Source: CAVTJX01 sp963735175
Lineage (GTDB): Bacteria; Electryoneota; RPQS01
Direction: 5' to 3'
Assembly (NCBI GenBank): GCA_963735175.1
Contig: CAVTJX010000018.1
Span: 1-64,000, forward strand
Length of the DNA stretch: 64,000 bases
Position numbers and translations under genes: made by a program. Shown here one piece after another: positions 1 through 10,795 of the stretch. A model generated the notes under the pieces. The model had not been told where the DNA came from, made no database searches, and worked only from the letters and a program-made list of their open reading frames with translations. Every line of letters starts with the position of its first letter. Positions within the stretch are counted from its first letter, which is position 1.

Positions 1-2
1 CG

Positions 3-557
3 CGCGCGGCGTACGGCAGCTATTATTACAACCGCAAATTCACCGAATACGATAGCGAGTACCGCGACGTTTCGCTGGGCGCCTCCTATGCCACGCCCTG
101 GCATGTCGATCTAAACGGCGGCTACACGCGCCGCTGGTCGGCGAATATCGGCAAAGATCAGTCCGGCGCTCTCGCCGCGGCATTGCCGCCCGATGTCTCC
201 AGTGATGCCGAGTATGGTGATGCCGACTTCAACGAGGACGAATTCAACGCCGGAATTGCAGTACAACTTCCCATGGTGAAGATCGTTCCCTTTAAGGGCT
301 CGCTCGGTTATCGACTCCGTCGCCGTGTTTACATAACGGACCGCCCGTTGGATTTGGATCCATTCCACCGTGGCCGTTTGGACAGGCGTGGAGTGATCAC
401 GACATCGCTCAAGGCCGATCTGACGCGCGCGCTAACGGCGGAAACCTACTTCGCCTATGAAGCCCGTCACACCGATTCCCCGGCGCCATCAGCCGTGCTT
501 GCCAAGAATTTCATCCGCCGCGAATTCGGTCTCACACTTTCCTATCAGATTCGCTGA
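3..557 (+). CDS. C-terminal part of an outer-membrane beta-barrel-like protein (5' end outside window)
   Basis: The open frame enters from the left edge and ends at 557. The visible ~184 residues alternate polar and hydrophobic/aromatic residues (for example GSYYYN, LGYRLRRR, YFAYEAR) and finish with the strand-like FGLTLSYQIR, as expected for the last strands of an outer-membrane barrel. One acidic stretch near the middle (DADFNEDEFN) could be a loop. No start, signal peptide or family-defining motif is visible, so family and function are unknown. A strong terminator follows 22 bases downstream, so this is the last gene of its transcript. It converges on the minus-strand glycosyltransferase operon. 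Confidence 0.6.
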   Translation, partial: RAAYGSYYYNRKFTEYDSEYRDVSLGASYATPWHVDLNGGYTRRWSANIGKDQSGALAAALPPDVSSDAEYGDADFNEDEFNAGIAVQLPMVKIVPFKGSLGYRLRRRVYITDRPLDLDPFHRGRLDRRGVITTSLKADLTRALTAETYFAYEARHTDSPAPSAVLAKNFIRREFGLTLSYQIR

Positions 558-578
558 CGGTTACATTCCGCATACAAT

Positions 579-610
579 AAAGGCCGGTACATACTGTACC
601 GGCCTTTTCT
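579..610. terminator. Bidirectional intrinsic terminator between convergent genes
   Basis: A perfect 13-bp stem (579-591 with 595-607) encloses a 3-base loop. Runs of A lie on the left and runs of T on the right, so it can act in both directions. It separates the beta-barrel gene ending at 557 from the minus-strand glycosyltransferase ending at 630. Confidence 0.9.
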
Positions 611-629
611 ATTGGCTGCCTGTTTGCGA

Positions 630-1741
630 TTAAAACTGCCGGTCCTTCCAGCGGATTTCACGTTTCGTCAGCAACATTCCCACGAATCCGATGCCGTAGA
701 CGAAAGCAAACACCGGGTAGAACGGCGCCAGCCACAAGAGCTTCGGGCGGCGGTATCGCAAGAGCATCCGCCGCAGCACAAGTCCGTCGCCCGCGATCAG
801 CATCAGGAAGGGCAGAGCGCGAAGGCAGGACCGAGCGCCAGCGGCCACAGTGGCCAGGTAATGTGAATGAGAATTCCGAAGGTGAGGACAAACATCCCGC
901 GCCAGTCGACATGCGGCGCGCCGCGCATCCAGCGATAACGCTGTCGCATCAGATCATAGATCGACGGCAGCGGCCGGGTGTGGAGCATGACGCCGGCGTC
1001 CGCTGGAAAGACGATTTTCCACCGTCCCGATTGTTCCAGCGCATTCATCAGCACCAGATCGTCGATGGCCGTATACGATAGCGCCCGGTACGTGCCGATG
1101 TCGTGATACGCCGCGCGGCGCACTGAAAAATTGTTGCCGATCAACGCCTGCGGATGACCGTGTCCCGAAAGGCCCGCGCTGGTCCCCAGTAGAAACAGCC
1201 AGTCGAGCGTTTCGAACGATGTCAGTGGAAACGACGCGTGACGCTGCGGATGGGGCATGGTCGTTCCGCACACCATGCCTACATCCGGCGTGAAATAGGT
1301 TGCCATGCTGCGCGCCCAGGCCGGTGGCACGATGCAGTCGGCATCCGTCATCAGAATCACTTCACCCGTCGCCCGGTCGAGTCCCTGGGCGAGTGGTCGC
1401 GTCTTCGCCACAAGCTTGCCGTCCGGTTCATCCACGCAATCATGAACTTCATAGCGGCAGCGGAAACGCCCCACGAAGGACTCGGCGACTTTCCGGGTGT
1501 CATCCGTCGATTGGTCGTTGATAATCACGATTTGCAGCCGTTCCGGCGGATACTCGAGTTCCAGCAGCGATTCCAACAGCTCGCCCAGGTGCCGTTCTTC
1601 GTTGCGCGCGGGAACCACGATGCTGAGCTCCGGCAGATCAGCACGTACATCATAATGATTGTGAATGCCACGAGCAATCAACGCGGCAATAATCACATAA
1701 AGTAGACAAATTGCGAGAAAAATGAAAAGAAAAAGGCTCAC
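630..1741 (-). CDS. Glycosyltransferase family 2, membrane-bound
   Basis: GT-A family-2 glycosyltransferase transferring a sugar from a nucleotide-sugar at the inner face of the membrane. It has an N-terminal membrane segment (residues 1-25), the nucleotide-binding start IVVPARNEE, the metal-binding MTDADC and a processive-type QRYRW motif near residue 270, followed by C-terminal membrane helices. The start is GTG at 1741, overlapping the stop of the deacetylase (GTGA), which suggests translational coupling. A frameshift near 815 separates the last ~70 residues (one base appears missing inside a Leu-Pro-Phe-Leu helix). It is the last gene of a four-gene minus-strand polysaccharide operon. The sugar and acceptor cannot be told from sequence. 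Confidence 0.85.
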
Positions 1742-2392
1742 GGTTCCTTGCAGGTATAGGGCGGGGAGGATGCCGCCAGAGTCACGAAGTGCCAGCCGCG
1801 TCGTGCAACCTCGTCAGCCAGCCGCGGCAAGAGGGGTAAAAGTGCGGAAGTTGTCGGATGCGCGTCATGCAGAACGATGATCGCGCCGTCGTCAAGTCCC
1901 GCCGACAGCCGCCGCCACAGCGCGTCCGCACCCTGTGGTTTCCAATCCCGGATCATCACCGACCACAGTACGCCGCGTTGCCCAGTCGCTTCCAGCGCTC
2001 GCGCAGTTGCCGGATTAAACAGTCCGTGCGGGGGCCGGAAGTACGGTGCCGGCAGCCGTCCCGTCGCGGCGTATATGGCTTGCTGTGTTTCAAGAATGCT
2101 GGCGGATTGCGCGCTTGCGCCATGCAGAGCCAGGCTGCGATGGGCGTAACCGTGATTGGCGATCGTCTGGCCCGCACTGTGCAGCTCGCGCACGAGTGAG
2201 CCACAAGTAGCGCAGCGCTCGCCGGTCAAAAAATGTGTCGCCGGTATAGACTGTCGCACCAGGGCCTCGAGCAAGCCGCGGCGTCGTGCCGGGATCCGGA
2301 CCGTCGTCAAAGGTCAGGGCAATCTGTCCCATTCCCGCGGGCAGGCGCCACAGCCAGGAAGGAAACAGCCGTTCGCGCAGCCGAGGTGCCAT
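1738..2392 (-). CDS. Polysaccharide deacetylase (NodB/CE4 family)
   Basis: Metal-dependent hydrolase that removes N-acetyl groups from a polysaccharide. The motifs are in order: TFDDGPDPGT (catalytic base Asp and metal Asp), NHGYAHRS (metal histidines), RPPHG and a C-terminal VLHDAHP. A frameshift near 2280 (one extra base) splits the protein just after TTPRL; joined, it reads continuously at about 217 residues, normal for a compact NodB domain. The ATG at 2392 lies 6 bases after the upstream fusion gene. Its place between glycosyltransferases suggests it modifies the polymer they make, for example partial deacetylation of an N-acetylhexosamine glycan. No convincing signal peptide is present, so the compartment is uncertain. 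Confidence 0.87.
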
Positions 2393-2398
2393 GGTTCA

Positions 2399-4664
2399 CT
2401 ATGCCGTGGTTTCTGCCGGACGCCGTTTGAGCCGGAAGCGCCGCCAGCGGCGTAACCCCTTGCGCAGCGTGCGCGGCATGGTCGCCGTGCGGTACCAGCC
2501 GTCCTTCCAGCGATAGGGAACTGCCAGACCGGCAATTCCGAACACCGGACTCAGGATGGTATGAAAGAGAATGAAAGGCAGGAAATACGGCAGCAGGGAT
2601 TCGAAATGGAACATGCGGCAGCCCAGTCGGGTGGTTGCGTAATCCCAGCCCAATTTCCAGAGGGCGATCAGCGTCAGAGCGGGAATCGTCCACGGCGCGA
2701 GCAGCATCACGAGCGGCACCGCGCACCACATGAGGTAGTAGGCGTAAATTCCAAAGAGAAACGTCAGCATGCTCCGCCGGTATGTGAGCCCCTTGGAGGC
2801 CCAGCGGATCCGCTGATGGAACATCTCCCGCACGCTTTGCACGGGCAGCGACTTGACTACCGAATCGGAATGTGTGGCAAACACCACCCGCCACATGGTG
2901 AGCTTCGACACCCGCTGCGCGAACAGCACGTCGTCGCCCGAGACGACCGCCTTCGAGGAGCCAAATCCCGCAATCTCATTATAGACCGCCCGGCGATAGG
3001 CCAAATTTGAGCCATTGCAACTCGCGGGTATGCCCGCGCCAATGGCGCCCGCGGCCAGGAATTGCTGGACCACAAAATCCAGCCATTGCAGCTTCTGCCA
3101 AAACGGCACGGGTCCGTCGGGCAAATCAAACACAGTCATCCCCGCGACTACGCCGACGCCGTCGGTCATCGGCATGAGTAACGCCCGCAGCCAGCCGGGG
3201 TGGTACTCGCAATCGGCGTCCGTCGTTACAATCACTTCAGCCGTGGAGCTGCGGATACCCAGCGCCAGTGCATTTTTCTTCGGCGAGCGCGGATGAAGTT
3301 CCGTCACTGTAATGAAACGCAATCGCGGATGGTTCGCGGTGAGTGCTTTCAGAATCTGCGGTGTGCCGTCGCCGCTGCGATCATCCACTACCACGATTTC
3401 CCATTCGCCCGGATAATCCTGCCCCAGCAGCGAGTGCAGCGTTCGCTCCAGCACTTCGGCTTCGTTCCGTGCCGGCACGATTACGCTTACTGAGGGCCAG
3501 GCCTCCGGTACAGCCGCGTGCTGCTTCTTCAGCCGCAGCAAGCCACGCACAAAGCCCGAAATCACCAGCCCATAGCCGAGGCTGATTGCCCCTAATACAA
3601 GAATGAAAACAAGCGCGGCGCTCATGCCGACACCGCTACTGCTCTTCGACCACGGTACGGCCCGGAGCCGGTGAATAAAGGGCAGCCCGATCAGACTTGG
3701 AAGAAAGACGTTCAACGTAAATAACACCAGCGATGCGGCCACGGCCACTGACGGCTCAACCCCCAGACCACGGAAACAATAGACCGCCGTCCATTCGCCG
3801 ACACCCAGGCTGCCAATAGAAATCGGCAACGCGCCCTTCAGAAAAAATGTTAACAGCGCGGTCAACATCCCCCCAAACACGGGAACATGCGATCCCATCG
3901 CCCAAAGCAGCAACACAAATTGGAAAAGCGCTGAGAACATCGCCACGATCGCCAGGAGCAGCAGGATCGTGCCTCGCAGCGGACTCGTCAGCGTCATCAC
4001 GTCAACGGCCTTCCGCAGTTTTTCTCGGAAAGGGAGCCGGTCCGCCAGCCAGGCCAAGGGCTTAAACGCCGTGCGGGGAAAGACGCCGAGGAGCAGCAGT
4101 ATCGATCCCCCGGCCACACACAGACTCTTGGTTACGGCGCCGGGTAAAGGAAAGGGTGGTACCCACCCGAGCATGGGCAGAATCACCAGCGCGAGCAGCC
4201 CCAGTCCATTCATCGCCAGGGCGCTATATCCGCGTTCCATGGCCGACAACCCAATTGCCCGCGAGAGTGAACAGCGGTGTAGTGCGAGTGCTCGTCCCAC
4301 TTGACCGACACGGCCAGGCGTGATCAACCCCAGCGTAAACCCCACCCAATAGCCGCGATAAATGTCGCCGCGGCTCACTTCCGGACCCGCCTCGCGTGCC
4401 AGAAGTTTCCAACGCAGGTATTGAAGATACTGCGTCGGCAACCACATCAGGCATGTCCAGAAGAAGCAGCGTTCCGTCCAGCGACCTCAACACCGTCCAA
4501 ACATCCCGCCAGCGAACCTGCCAGAACAATAAGACAAATAGCCCCACCGTCAGCAGCACGCGCAGCCACGGATTCCGCCAGAACGATTGCAGCGGAGGAG
4601 TAACCGCGGTTTCTTCGGTGGGTACGGAAGGTTCTTTGACAGGTAGTTCTATGGTATCGCTCAT
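2399..4664 (-). CDS. Fusion of a flippase-like (LPG synthase TM/UPF0104) domain with a family-2 glycosyltransferase
   Basis: About 754 residues after correcting one frameshift near 4455. Residues ~1-330 form a multi-pass domain of the lysylphosphatidylglycerol synthase transmembrane type (marks include LITPGRVGQ and ISIGSLGVGEW). Residues ~360-700 are a GT2 domain with IVPARNEAE, VVDDRSGDG, TTDADC and the processive signature QRIRW, followed by more membrane helices. The ATG at 4664 overlaps the upstream stop (ATGA). Joining a lipid-flippase-like channel to a glycosyltransferase suggests synthesis and translocation of a glycolipid or glycan in one protein; this is inference. The operon partners are two other GT2 enzymes and a deacetylase. 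Confidence 0.8.
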
Positions 4665-5814
4665 GGCGTCGAACGAACGGTTGGGGCCGCGGTGGGATGG
4701 GCGCGGTCATGCCATTTGAAAGCGGGAAACAAAGCAAGCAGCGGACGAATTAGAATGTAGAAGGGCAGGCAGAGTTCGGCTGCCAGAAAATCGCGGAAAC
4801 TAACCGGATAGCGCAAGCGTTGGCTGTATACCCTCAATGTCATCCCTTCAAGGAAAACGCGAATGCCCACAGCGACGCAAGCCATCAACATCACCTGCGG
4901 AAGCCAAAGACTGCTGATCAGCAGTGCAAATAAAAGCAGTGAGCAGACAATGGTCAGCGCATAAAATACTCGCCAACGCAGCGGGTAATAGCGAAACGTG
5001 CTCTGGTGGCGAATCGACGCCTGAATCTGTCGTCCGAGGCGGGGTGGCCGCCTGTCTTCGACAACCGAATCGCGACCCGACGCAAAACGGACCTTCCAGC
5101 CGCGCCGGGCGATCGCCTGCGCCATCAGGTCATCGTCGCCGGACGCTACCTGCATCTTGGCAATGCCGCCCAATTCCGTGTAAATGGCGCGGCGGTACGA
5201 AAAACTGCCGCCATTGACGGAGGCTGGAAAGCCCAGCCCGATGGCCGCGGCGGAGGTGTAACTGACCAGCAGTCGTTCCATTCGATAGAACAGCGGCGAT
5301 AGTCCGTGCTGCCATGCCGGAAGCACGGCAGACGCCACAGCTCCCGTTTGTTCGTCGTAGCATTTTACCAGTGCCCGCACCCAGCCGGGAGCGACAACGC
5401 AGTCCGCATCTGTGAACAGTAGGATTTCACCGGAGGATTGTGCGATTCCGTGGCTTAACGCGTGTTTCTTCGGTCCGATTCCAGCTGGACATGATGGCGC
5501 GCTACAGACTTTGCAGTCAATGGCCTTCCCGGCAGCGCGATCTTCGGCGATTTCTCGAGTACGATCCGTCGAGTGATCGTCCACCACGCGGATCTGCAGC
5601 CGTTCGCGCGGATAATCGAGCCCAAACAGGCTATCCAGACAACGGCCAAGAAACGCTTCTTCGTTGCGGGCAGCCACGATAATCGAAACCGTGGGCAGCG
5701 TGTCGCTATGAGCGAATCCGTGAGCGCGACCAAAAAACAATCCCCAGCGCCCAGAGCCCAGTAGACAGCTGTTGACGCAATCAGGATGCTTAGCGCTATA
5801 GAGTCGATGCCCAA
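4661..5814 (-). CDS. Glycosyltransferase family 2, first gene of the minus-strand operon
   Basis: GT2 enzyme with IIVAARNEE, RVVDDHSTD and FTDADC. The QxxRW motif of its neighbours is absent (HQSTFRYY stands there), so it may be non-processive. Three to four C-terminal helices anchor it. The uninterrupted frame starts at an internal ATG at 5740, but the preceding frame encodes a matching N-terminal membrane helix (IALSILIAS). The two frames meet in a run of six A on the + strand (5732-5737), a likely one-base length error. I place the start at TTG 5814, downstream of the predicted promoter; no clear ribosome-binding site is seen. Its end overlaps the start of the fusion gene. Confidence 0.78.
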
Positions 5815-5854
5815 TGGTGAAAATCGCCCCGTGCGGTTAATCAAAATCTGGATA

Positions 5855-5883
5855 AATATACCCAAAGCCCTTTGGAAATGCAA
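5855..5883 (-). promoter_or_regulatory. Predicted sigma-70-type promoter of the glycosyltransferase operon
   Basis: Read on the minus strand, TTGCAT (5883-5878) is followed by a 17-base spacer and TATATT (5860-5855). Transcription would begin about 40 bases before the proposed TTG start at 5814. The surroundings are AT-rich compared with the rest of the window. Confidence 0.5.
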
Positions 5884-5995
5884 GCGTTACTGCGAAATCA
5901 AGAGTCAACTCTAAATCGGCGGTTATACCCGTATGTATAATAATATCAAATGAAAAGACGATTACTCGCCATGACCATCCGAGTTGCTATTTTCT

Positions 5996-6025
5996 TTGAG
6001 TTTTCGTAGATTACCCCGCTATAAT
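5996..6025 (+). promoter_or_regulatory. Predicted promoter of ligA
   Basis: TTGAGT (5996-6001), an 18-base spacer and a consensus TATAAT (6020-6025) lie 48 bases before the proposed GTG start of ligA. Only the -10 box is perfect. An upstream in-frame ATG at 5984 lies before the promoter and is unlikely to be used. Confidence 0.5.
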
Positions 6026-6073
6026 GTACTCGGTTTTGTCCAGTCCCCGTTGCTGCCCTCTGAATATTCCGCG

Positions 6074-8105
6074 GTGAACGTGAAAACCGCCCCTTTGGAT
6101 CCCCAAAAAGAGATCGAACAGCTTCGAGCTGAGATTGCCCGCCACGACTATCTCTACTACAGTCAGGCGCGGCCGGAAATCTCGGATCTGGACTACGACC
6201 GGTTGTTCCAGCGCTTGCGGGAACTGGAGCGCCAGCACCCCGAGCTGATCACCCTCGACAGTCCCACGCAGCGCGTTGGCGATGTGTTGACTGAGGGCTT
6301 CCGTTCCGTCCGGTCATCCCTTTCCGCTGATCTCACTCGATAACTCATACGACGAAGACGACTTGCGGGCCTTTCACGAGCGTGTCGTTTCCGGTCTCGA
6401 AGGTCGTCAGCCCGAGTATGTGTGCGAACTGAAGTTTGACGGCGTCGCGGTGCTGCTGCGGTATGAAAACGGTATCTTCGTCCAGGGTGCAACACGCGGC
6501 GACGGCGTCCACGGTGATGACATTACGGCCAATCTGCGTACCATTCGCGCGCTGCCGCTGAAAGTCGGCCGCCATCGCGCGGAACACGCTGTCGATCCCG
6601 AGTTCTATGTGCGCGGTGAAGTCTACATGGGTAAACAAGACTTCACGGCGCTGAACGAAGAACGCGAGGCCATCGGCGAAAAGCTCTTTGCCAATCCGCG
6701 CAATTCTGCCGCCGGTTCGCTGAAGAATCTCGATCCGAAGGTTGTTGCCCGCCGTCCGCTTGCCATAGTTGCGTACGGATATTACACGATCGGGCGCCGA
6801 CACGGTCCGCACGCATGCTGAAGCGCTCGAAAAACTGCAACAGTTGGGTTTCCCCACAAGTCCGCACTGGAAACAGGTTTCCGGTCTCGACGGCGTCCTC
6901 GATTATTGGCGCGAATGGCAGGAGCGGCGCGACCAGTTGCCCTTTGAAATTGACGGCGTGGTAGTCAAGGTCAATCAGTTTGCCGACCAGCGTAGCTTGG
7001 GTATGACCGCCCGCGCTCCGCGCTGGGCCATGGCATTCAAGTTTTCCGCGCGTCAGGCGGCCACGGTACTGAATGACATTCTGCTGCAGATCGGCCGCAC
7101 CGGCACGATTACGCCGGTGGCGGATCTCGCTCCGGTCCCGCTCGGCGGAGTGACCATTCGCCGTGCCACGCTCCACAATTTTGAGGAGATCAAGCGCCTT
7201 GACGTACGCGTCGGCGATACCGTACTCCTCGAGCGCGGCGGCGACGTCATTCCCAAGGTCGTCGGTGTCGACTTGATCTCTCCGGCCAGGACACTCCGCC
7301 CCATACCGCATTCCCACGCGCTGCCCGTTCTGCAAGGCCGCCCTCGAAAGGGTGGAGGGCGAAGTCGCGCTGCGCTGCCCCAATCCCGAAGATCCGCAGG
7401 TCGTCATGCGGCAGATCGAGCATTTCGCCTCTCGGGACGGTCTCGATATCGAGGGTCTGGGTTCGGAGACCGTCGACATGCTGGTCAACGTCGGCCTCGT
7501 CAAGGACGTCGGCGACCTGTTCTTTCTGACCTTTGACCAGCTCGTCGGGCTCGAGCGGTTTGCCAGGAAGTCCGCCGAAAATCTGCTCGCCAATCTCGAA
7601 AAGGCGAAACAGCAATCGCTTGATCGCCTGATCTTCGCCCTCGGCATTCGCTTTGTGGGCGAGGGCACCGCGCGCACACTCGCCATCCGTCTCGGTTCGC
7701 TCAATGCGCTGGCGCGGGCCACGGAAGAAGAGTTGCAGGCCGTCCCCGATGTCGGGCCGCGCGTCGCCCGCGCTATCGTCGAATATTTCGGCTTGCCGCA
7801 AACTTGGCAGGTGCTTGACAAGCTCCGTCGTGCCGGAGTCGCCTTCGAATCCGCGTCCGCCGCCCCGCGTAGCGACAAGCTCGCCGGCATGACTATTCGT
7901 CATCACCGGCTCCCTCGAAACCATGACCCGCGACGAAGCCGAACGCGCCATCGTAGCGCATGGCGGCCGCGCTACCGGATCGGTTTCGAAGAACACAAGC
8001 TACGTCGTCGTGGGTCAGAATCCCGGATCCAAATACGACAAGGCCCAGGCCCTGAATCTGCCGCTTCTGACCGAGGAGGAATTCGCCCGCCTCGTCGCCG
8101 GTTGA
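6074..8105 (+). CDS. ligA: NAD-dependent DNA ligase LigA
   Basis: Seals nicks in replication and repair using NAD. The protein is readable at normal length (~675 residues) only across four frames. The N-terminal Ia domain has HDYLYY; the adenylation domain has the active-site lysine motif LKFDG and later FEIDGVVVK; then come the OB fold, a zinc-finger region (TRCPFCK with LRCPN), helix-hairpin-helix repeats and a C-terminal BRCT domain ending at 8105. Frameshifts lie near 6314, 6800, 7285 and 7898, all behaving as one extra base. Start is GTG at 6074. LigA is normally essential, so these breaks are more likely sequence errors than inactivation. It may be cotranscribed with efp downstream. Confidence 0.93.
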
Positions 8106-8164
8106 TCGCAATTCTTACACTCACGCGCAATCATTTCACCATCAAGGACACGGAACGCTCCCCG

Positions 8165-8728
8165 ATGCCGACAACCGCAGACATCCGCAAGGGCCTGACG
8201 ATTCAGATGGAAGGCCAGCTTTTCCAGATCGCCGATTTCCAACATGTCAAGCCAGGCAAGGGCGGCGCGTTTGTGCGCATGTCCCTTCGCAATATCAAGA
8301 CCGGACGAGTAATCGACCGCACCCTGAACTCCGGCGCCTCGCTGGATATCGTGCGCGTCGACACGCGCGATCTGCAATTTCTCTACCGCGACGGCGACCT
8401 CTACCACTTTATGGATCAGGAATCCTATGATCAGCTGGCCCTCGGCCAGGACATGATCGGCGATGGTGCCAAGTGGATGAAGGACGGAATCATCTGTCGC
8501 GTCAGTTTCCTGAGCGAGGTTCCCCTTAGCCTCGAAGTGCCGAATTTTCTTGAGCTCGAAATCACCCAGACCGCGCCCGGCGTTAAAGGCGATACGGTAT
8601 CCGGTTCCGGTAAACCCGCAACGTTGGAAACCGGTGCCATTGTACAGGTCCCGTTTTTCGTCGATCAAGGCGATGTCATCCGCGTCGATACCCGCACGGC
8701 AGAGTACCTTGATCGCGTCAAGCGGTAA
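8165..8728 (+). CDS. efp: Translation elongation factor P
   Basis: Intact 187-residue EF-P, which relieves ribosome stalling at polyproline stretches. The N-terminal KOW-like domain carries the loop KPGKGGAF, whose central lysine is the residue modified in many bacteria; the two OB-fold domains end in the typical EYLDRVKR. The ATG at 8165 gives the family's usual N-terminus. It follows ligA by 59 bases. No modification enzyme (EpmA/EpmB or EarP type) lies in the window; the lysine favours EpmA-like or unmodified use over arginine rhamnosylation. Confidence 0.96.
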   Translation: MPTTADIRKGLTIQMEGQLFQIADFQHVKPGKGGAFVRMSLRNIKTGRVIDRTLNSGASLDIVRVDTRDLQFLYRDGDLYHFMDQESYDQLALGQDMIGDGAKWMKDGIICRVSFLSEVPLSLEVPNFLELEITQTAPGVKGDTVSGSGKPATLETGAIVQVPFFVDQGDVIRVDTRTAEYLDRVKR

Positions 8729-8925
8729 AACCTTGTACCGGCCCCGCGCGATAACGGACCGTGTTCTGGCCGTACGCGCCGTCAACCATTTTTAAGCGAT
8801 TTAGGGCTTCCTGATTCGAATTCACCGGCGATAGCGCCATCACGTCTCGAATCCCGGCAACGTTGACCGGCTGGCGACCCGCTTCTAAGGTCGACCAGCC
8901 GATCAGAATACAGGAGGTATTTTCT

Positions 8926-9423
8926 ATGCCCGCACCCCGCCCGAAAACTGAGAAGGGCCGTCTCGAACTGCCGGAGATCAAGAAGCTGATTGAAATGATC
9001 GAACGCAGCCCGATCACCGAGTTCGAACTTAATGACAAGGATCTGAAGATCCGAATCTCGAAAAATGGGGGCGGTGTGCCCGCCGTGCCGGTTTTGCAGT
9101 CTGCGCCCATTCCAGTTCCGGTGGCCGCTCCCGCATCCGCGGCGGTCCCTGCGGAAACCGTAGCACCACGGCCGACCTTTTCCGAGATCAAGTCACCCAT
9201 GGTGGGCACTTTCTATCGCGCCCAGTCGCCCGATGCCGAACCCTATGTGCGGATCGGCGACAAGGTCGAACCGGGTAAAGTGCTCTGCATAGTCGAAGCC
9301 ATGAAACTAATGAACGAACTCGAAAGCGAAATCCGGGGCCGGATTGTCGAGATTCTCATCGAAAATGCCCAACCCGTCGAATTCGGACAAGTGCTCTTTC
9401 GCGTTGATACCAGTGCCGCCTAA
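8926..9423 (+). CDS. accB: Biotin carboxyl carrier protein of acetyl-CoA carboxylase
   Basis: Intact 165-residue BCCP carrying biotin between biotin carboxylase and carboxyltransferase in malonyl-CoA synthesis. An N-terminal helical region (ELPEIKKLIEMIERS) is joined by a Pro/Ala-rich linker to the biotinyl domain, where EAMKLMNE contains the biotinylated lysine. The start is the ATG at 8926, preceded by a perfect AGGAGGT at 8912-8918; an upstream in-frame start at 8863 adds residues not typical of the family. The stop overlaps the accC start (TAATG), so the two are coupled. The 197 bases between efp and accB hold no gene I can support. Confidence 0.96.
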   Translation: MPAPRPKTEKGRLELPEIKKLIEMIERSPITEFELNDKDLKIRISKNGGGVPAVPVLQSAPIPVPVAAPASAAVPAETVAPRPTFSEIKSPMVGTFYRAQSPDAEPYVRIGDKVEPGKVLCIVEAMKLMNELESEIRGRIVEILIENAQPVEFGQVLFRVDTSAA

Positions 9424-10788
9424 TGCTTGATAAAGTGCTTATCGCCAACCGGGGAGAGATCGCGCTGCGGATTATCCGCGCCTGCCGCGAACTCGGCATT
9501 AAATCCGTCGCTGTCTGCTCGACTGCGGACCGCGATTCTCTGCATGTCAAATTTGCCGACGAATCCGTCTGCATCGGTCCTCCGCCATCGTCTGAGAGCT
9601 ATCTGCAGCCCAAAGCACTCATTTCGGCGGCCGAAATCACCAACGCCGACGCGATTCATCCCGGCTATGGTTTCCTCGCCGAAAACGCCGATTTTGCCCA
9701 AATCTGTATTGACCATGAGCTGATCTGGATCGGTCCGCCACCGCAAGTGATTGACAAAATGGGGCACAAGTCCGAGGCCAAGCGCACGATGCAGGCCGCG
9801 GGATGCCCCGTGATCCCGGGCAGCGACGGTCCTGTCACAGGTGTCGCCGAAGCGCGCGAAGTGGCGGCGGAGATTGGTCTGCCGATCATGATCAAGGCCG
9901 TAGCCGGCGGCGGCGGCCGTGGCATGCGGCTGGTCACGCGCATGGAGAACCTCGAATCCGCCTACGAGATGGCGCATGCCGAGGCTGAAGCGTCCTTTAA
10001 CAACGGCGATCTCTACATTGAACGCGCGATCCTTCGAACCGCGCCATGTCGAAATTCAGATTCTGGGCGACGGTCTGGGCAATTGCATTCACCTCGGCGA
10101 ACGCGATTGCTCCACTCAGCGCCGTCACCAGAAATTAATCGAAGAATCTCCCTCGCCGATAGTCACCGACAAACTGCGGCGCAAAATGGGTAGCGTCGCC
10201 GCTGACGCGGCGGGCGCGCTGGGTTATGCCTCGGCGGGGACGATGGAATTCCTCGTGGATCGCGAGCTCAATTTCTATTTTATGGAAATGAACACCCGCA
10301 TTCAGGTGGAACACCCGGTCACCGAAATGGTCACCGGAGTCGACATTGCCAAAGAGCAACTCCGCCTCGCGCGCGGCGAACCGCTGATCAGACAGCAGGA
10401 CGTCCACTTCTCCGGTCACGCTATCGAATGCCGCATTAACGCCGAGGATCCGACGCGCAGTTTTCGGCCTTGTCCCGGCAAGATCACCGCGCTCAACATT
10501 CCCGGCGGCCCCGGTATCCGCGTCGATACCCACATCTATCAGGGCTATACGATTCCGCCCTACTATGACAGCCTCATCGCCAAGCTTATCGCCTGGGGGC
10601 GCGACCGCGATGAAGCGATTGCCCGCATGCTGCGCGCACTGGACGAATTCGTGGTCGAGGGCGTGGAGACGACAATTTCATTCCATAAAAAAGTGCTCGC
10701 GATGGAGCAGTTCGTCGGCAGTAATGTTCACACGAAATGGGTTGAGGAATTCATGGAGCGGGAAGCCGCAAAAGCCGCGACATCCTGA
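9423..10788 (+). CDS. accC: Biotin carboxylase subunit of acetyl-CoA carboxylase
   Basis: ATP-grasp enzyme that carboxylates the biotin on AccB. It begins with the canonical LIANRGEIALR, has the glycine-rich ATP loop AVAGGGGRGMR and the catalytic-site EMNTRIQVEHPVTE, and ends around residue 455. A single frameshift near 10033 (ATC CTT C GAA, one extra base) falls just before EPRHVEIQ; both halves align without loss. No carboxyltransferase gene follows, so accA/accD must lie elsewhere. Confidence 0.94.
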
Positions 10789-10795
10789 AATCTGC

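Noticed and set aside
6074..8105. Programmed +1 ribosomal frameshifting as the explanation for ligA (four sites)
   Set aside because: No common slippery codon, stop codon or stimulator is visible at the four sites, and four shifts in one essential gene would give almost no full-length protein.
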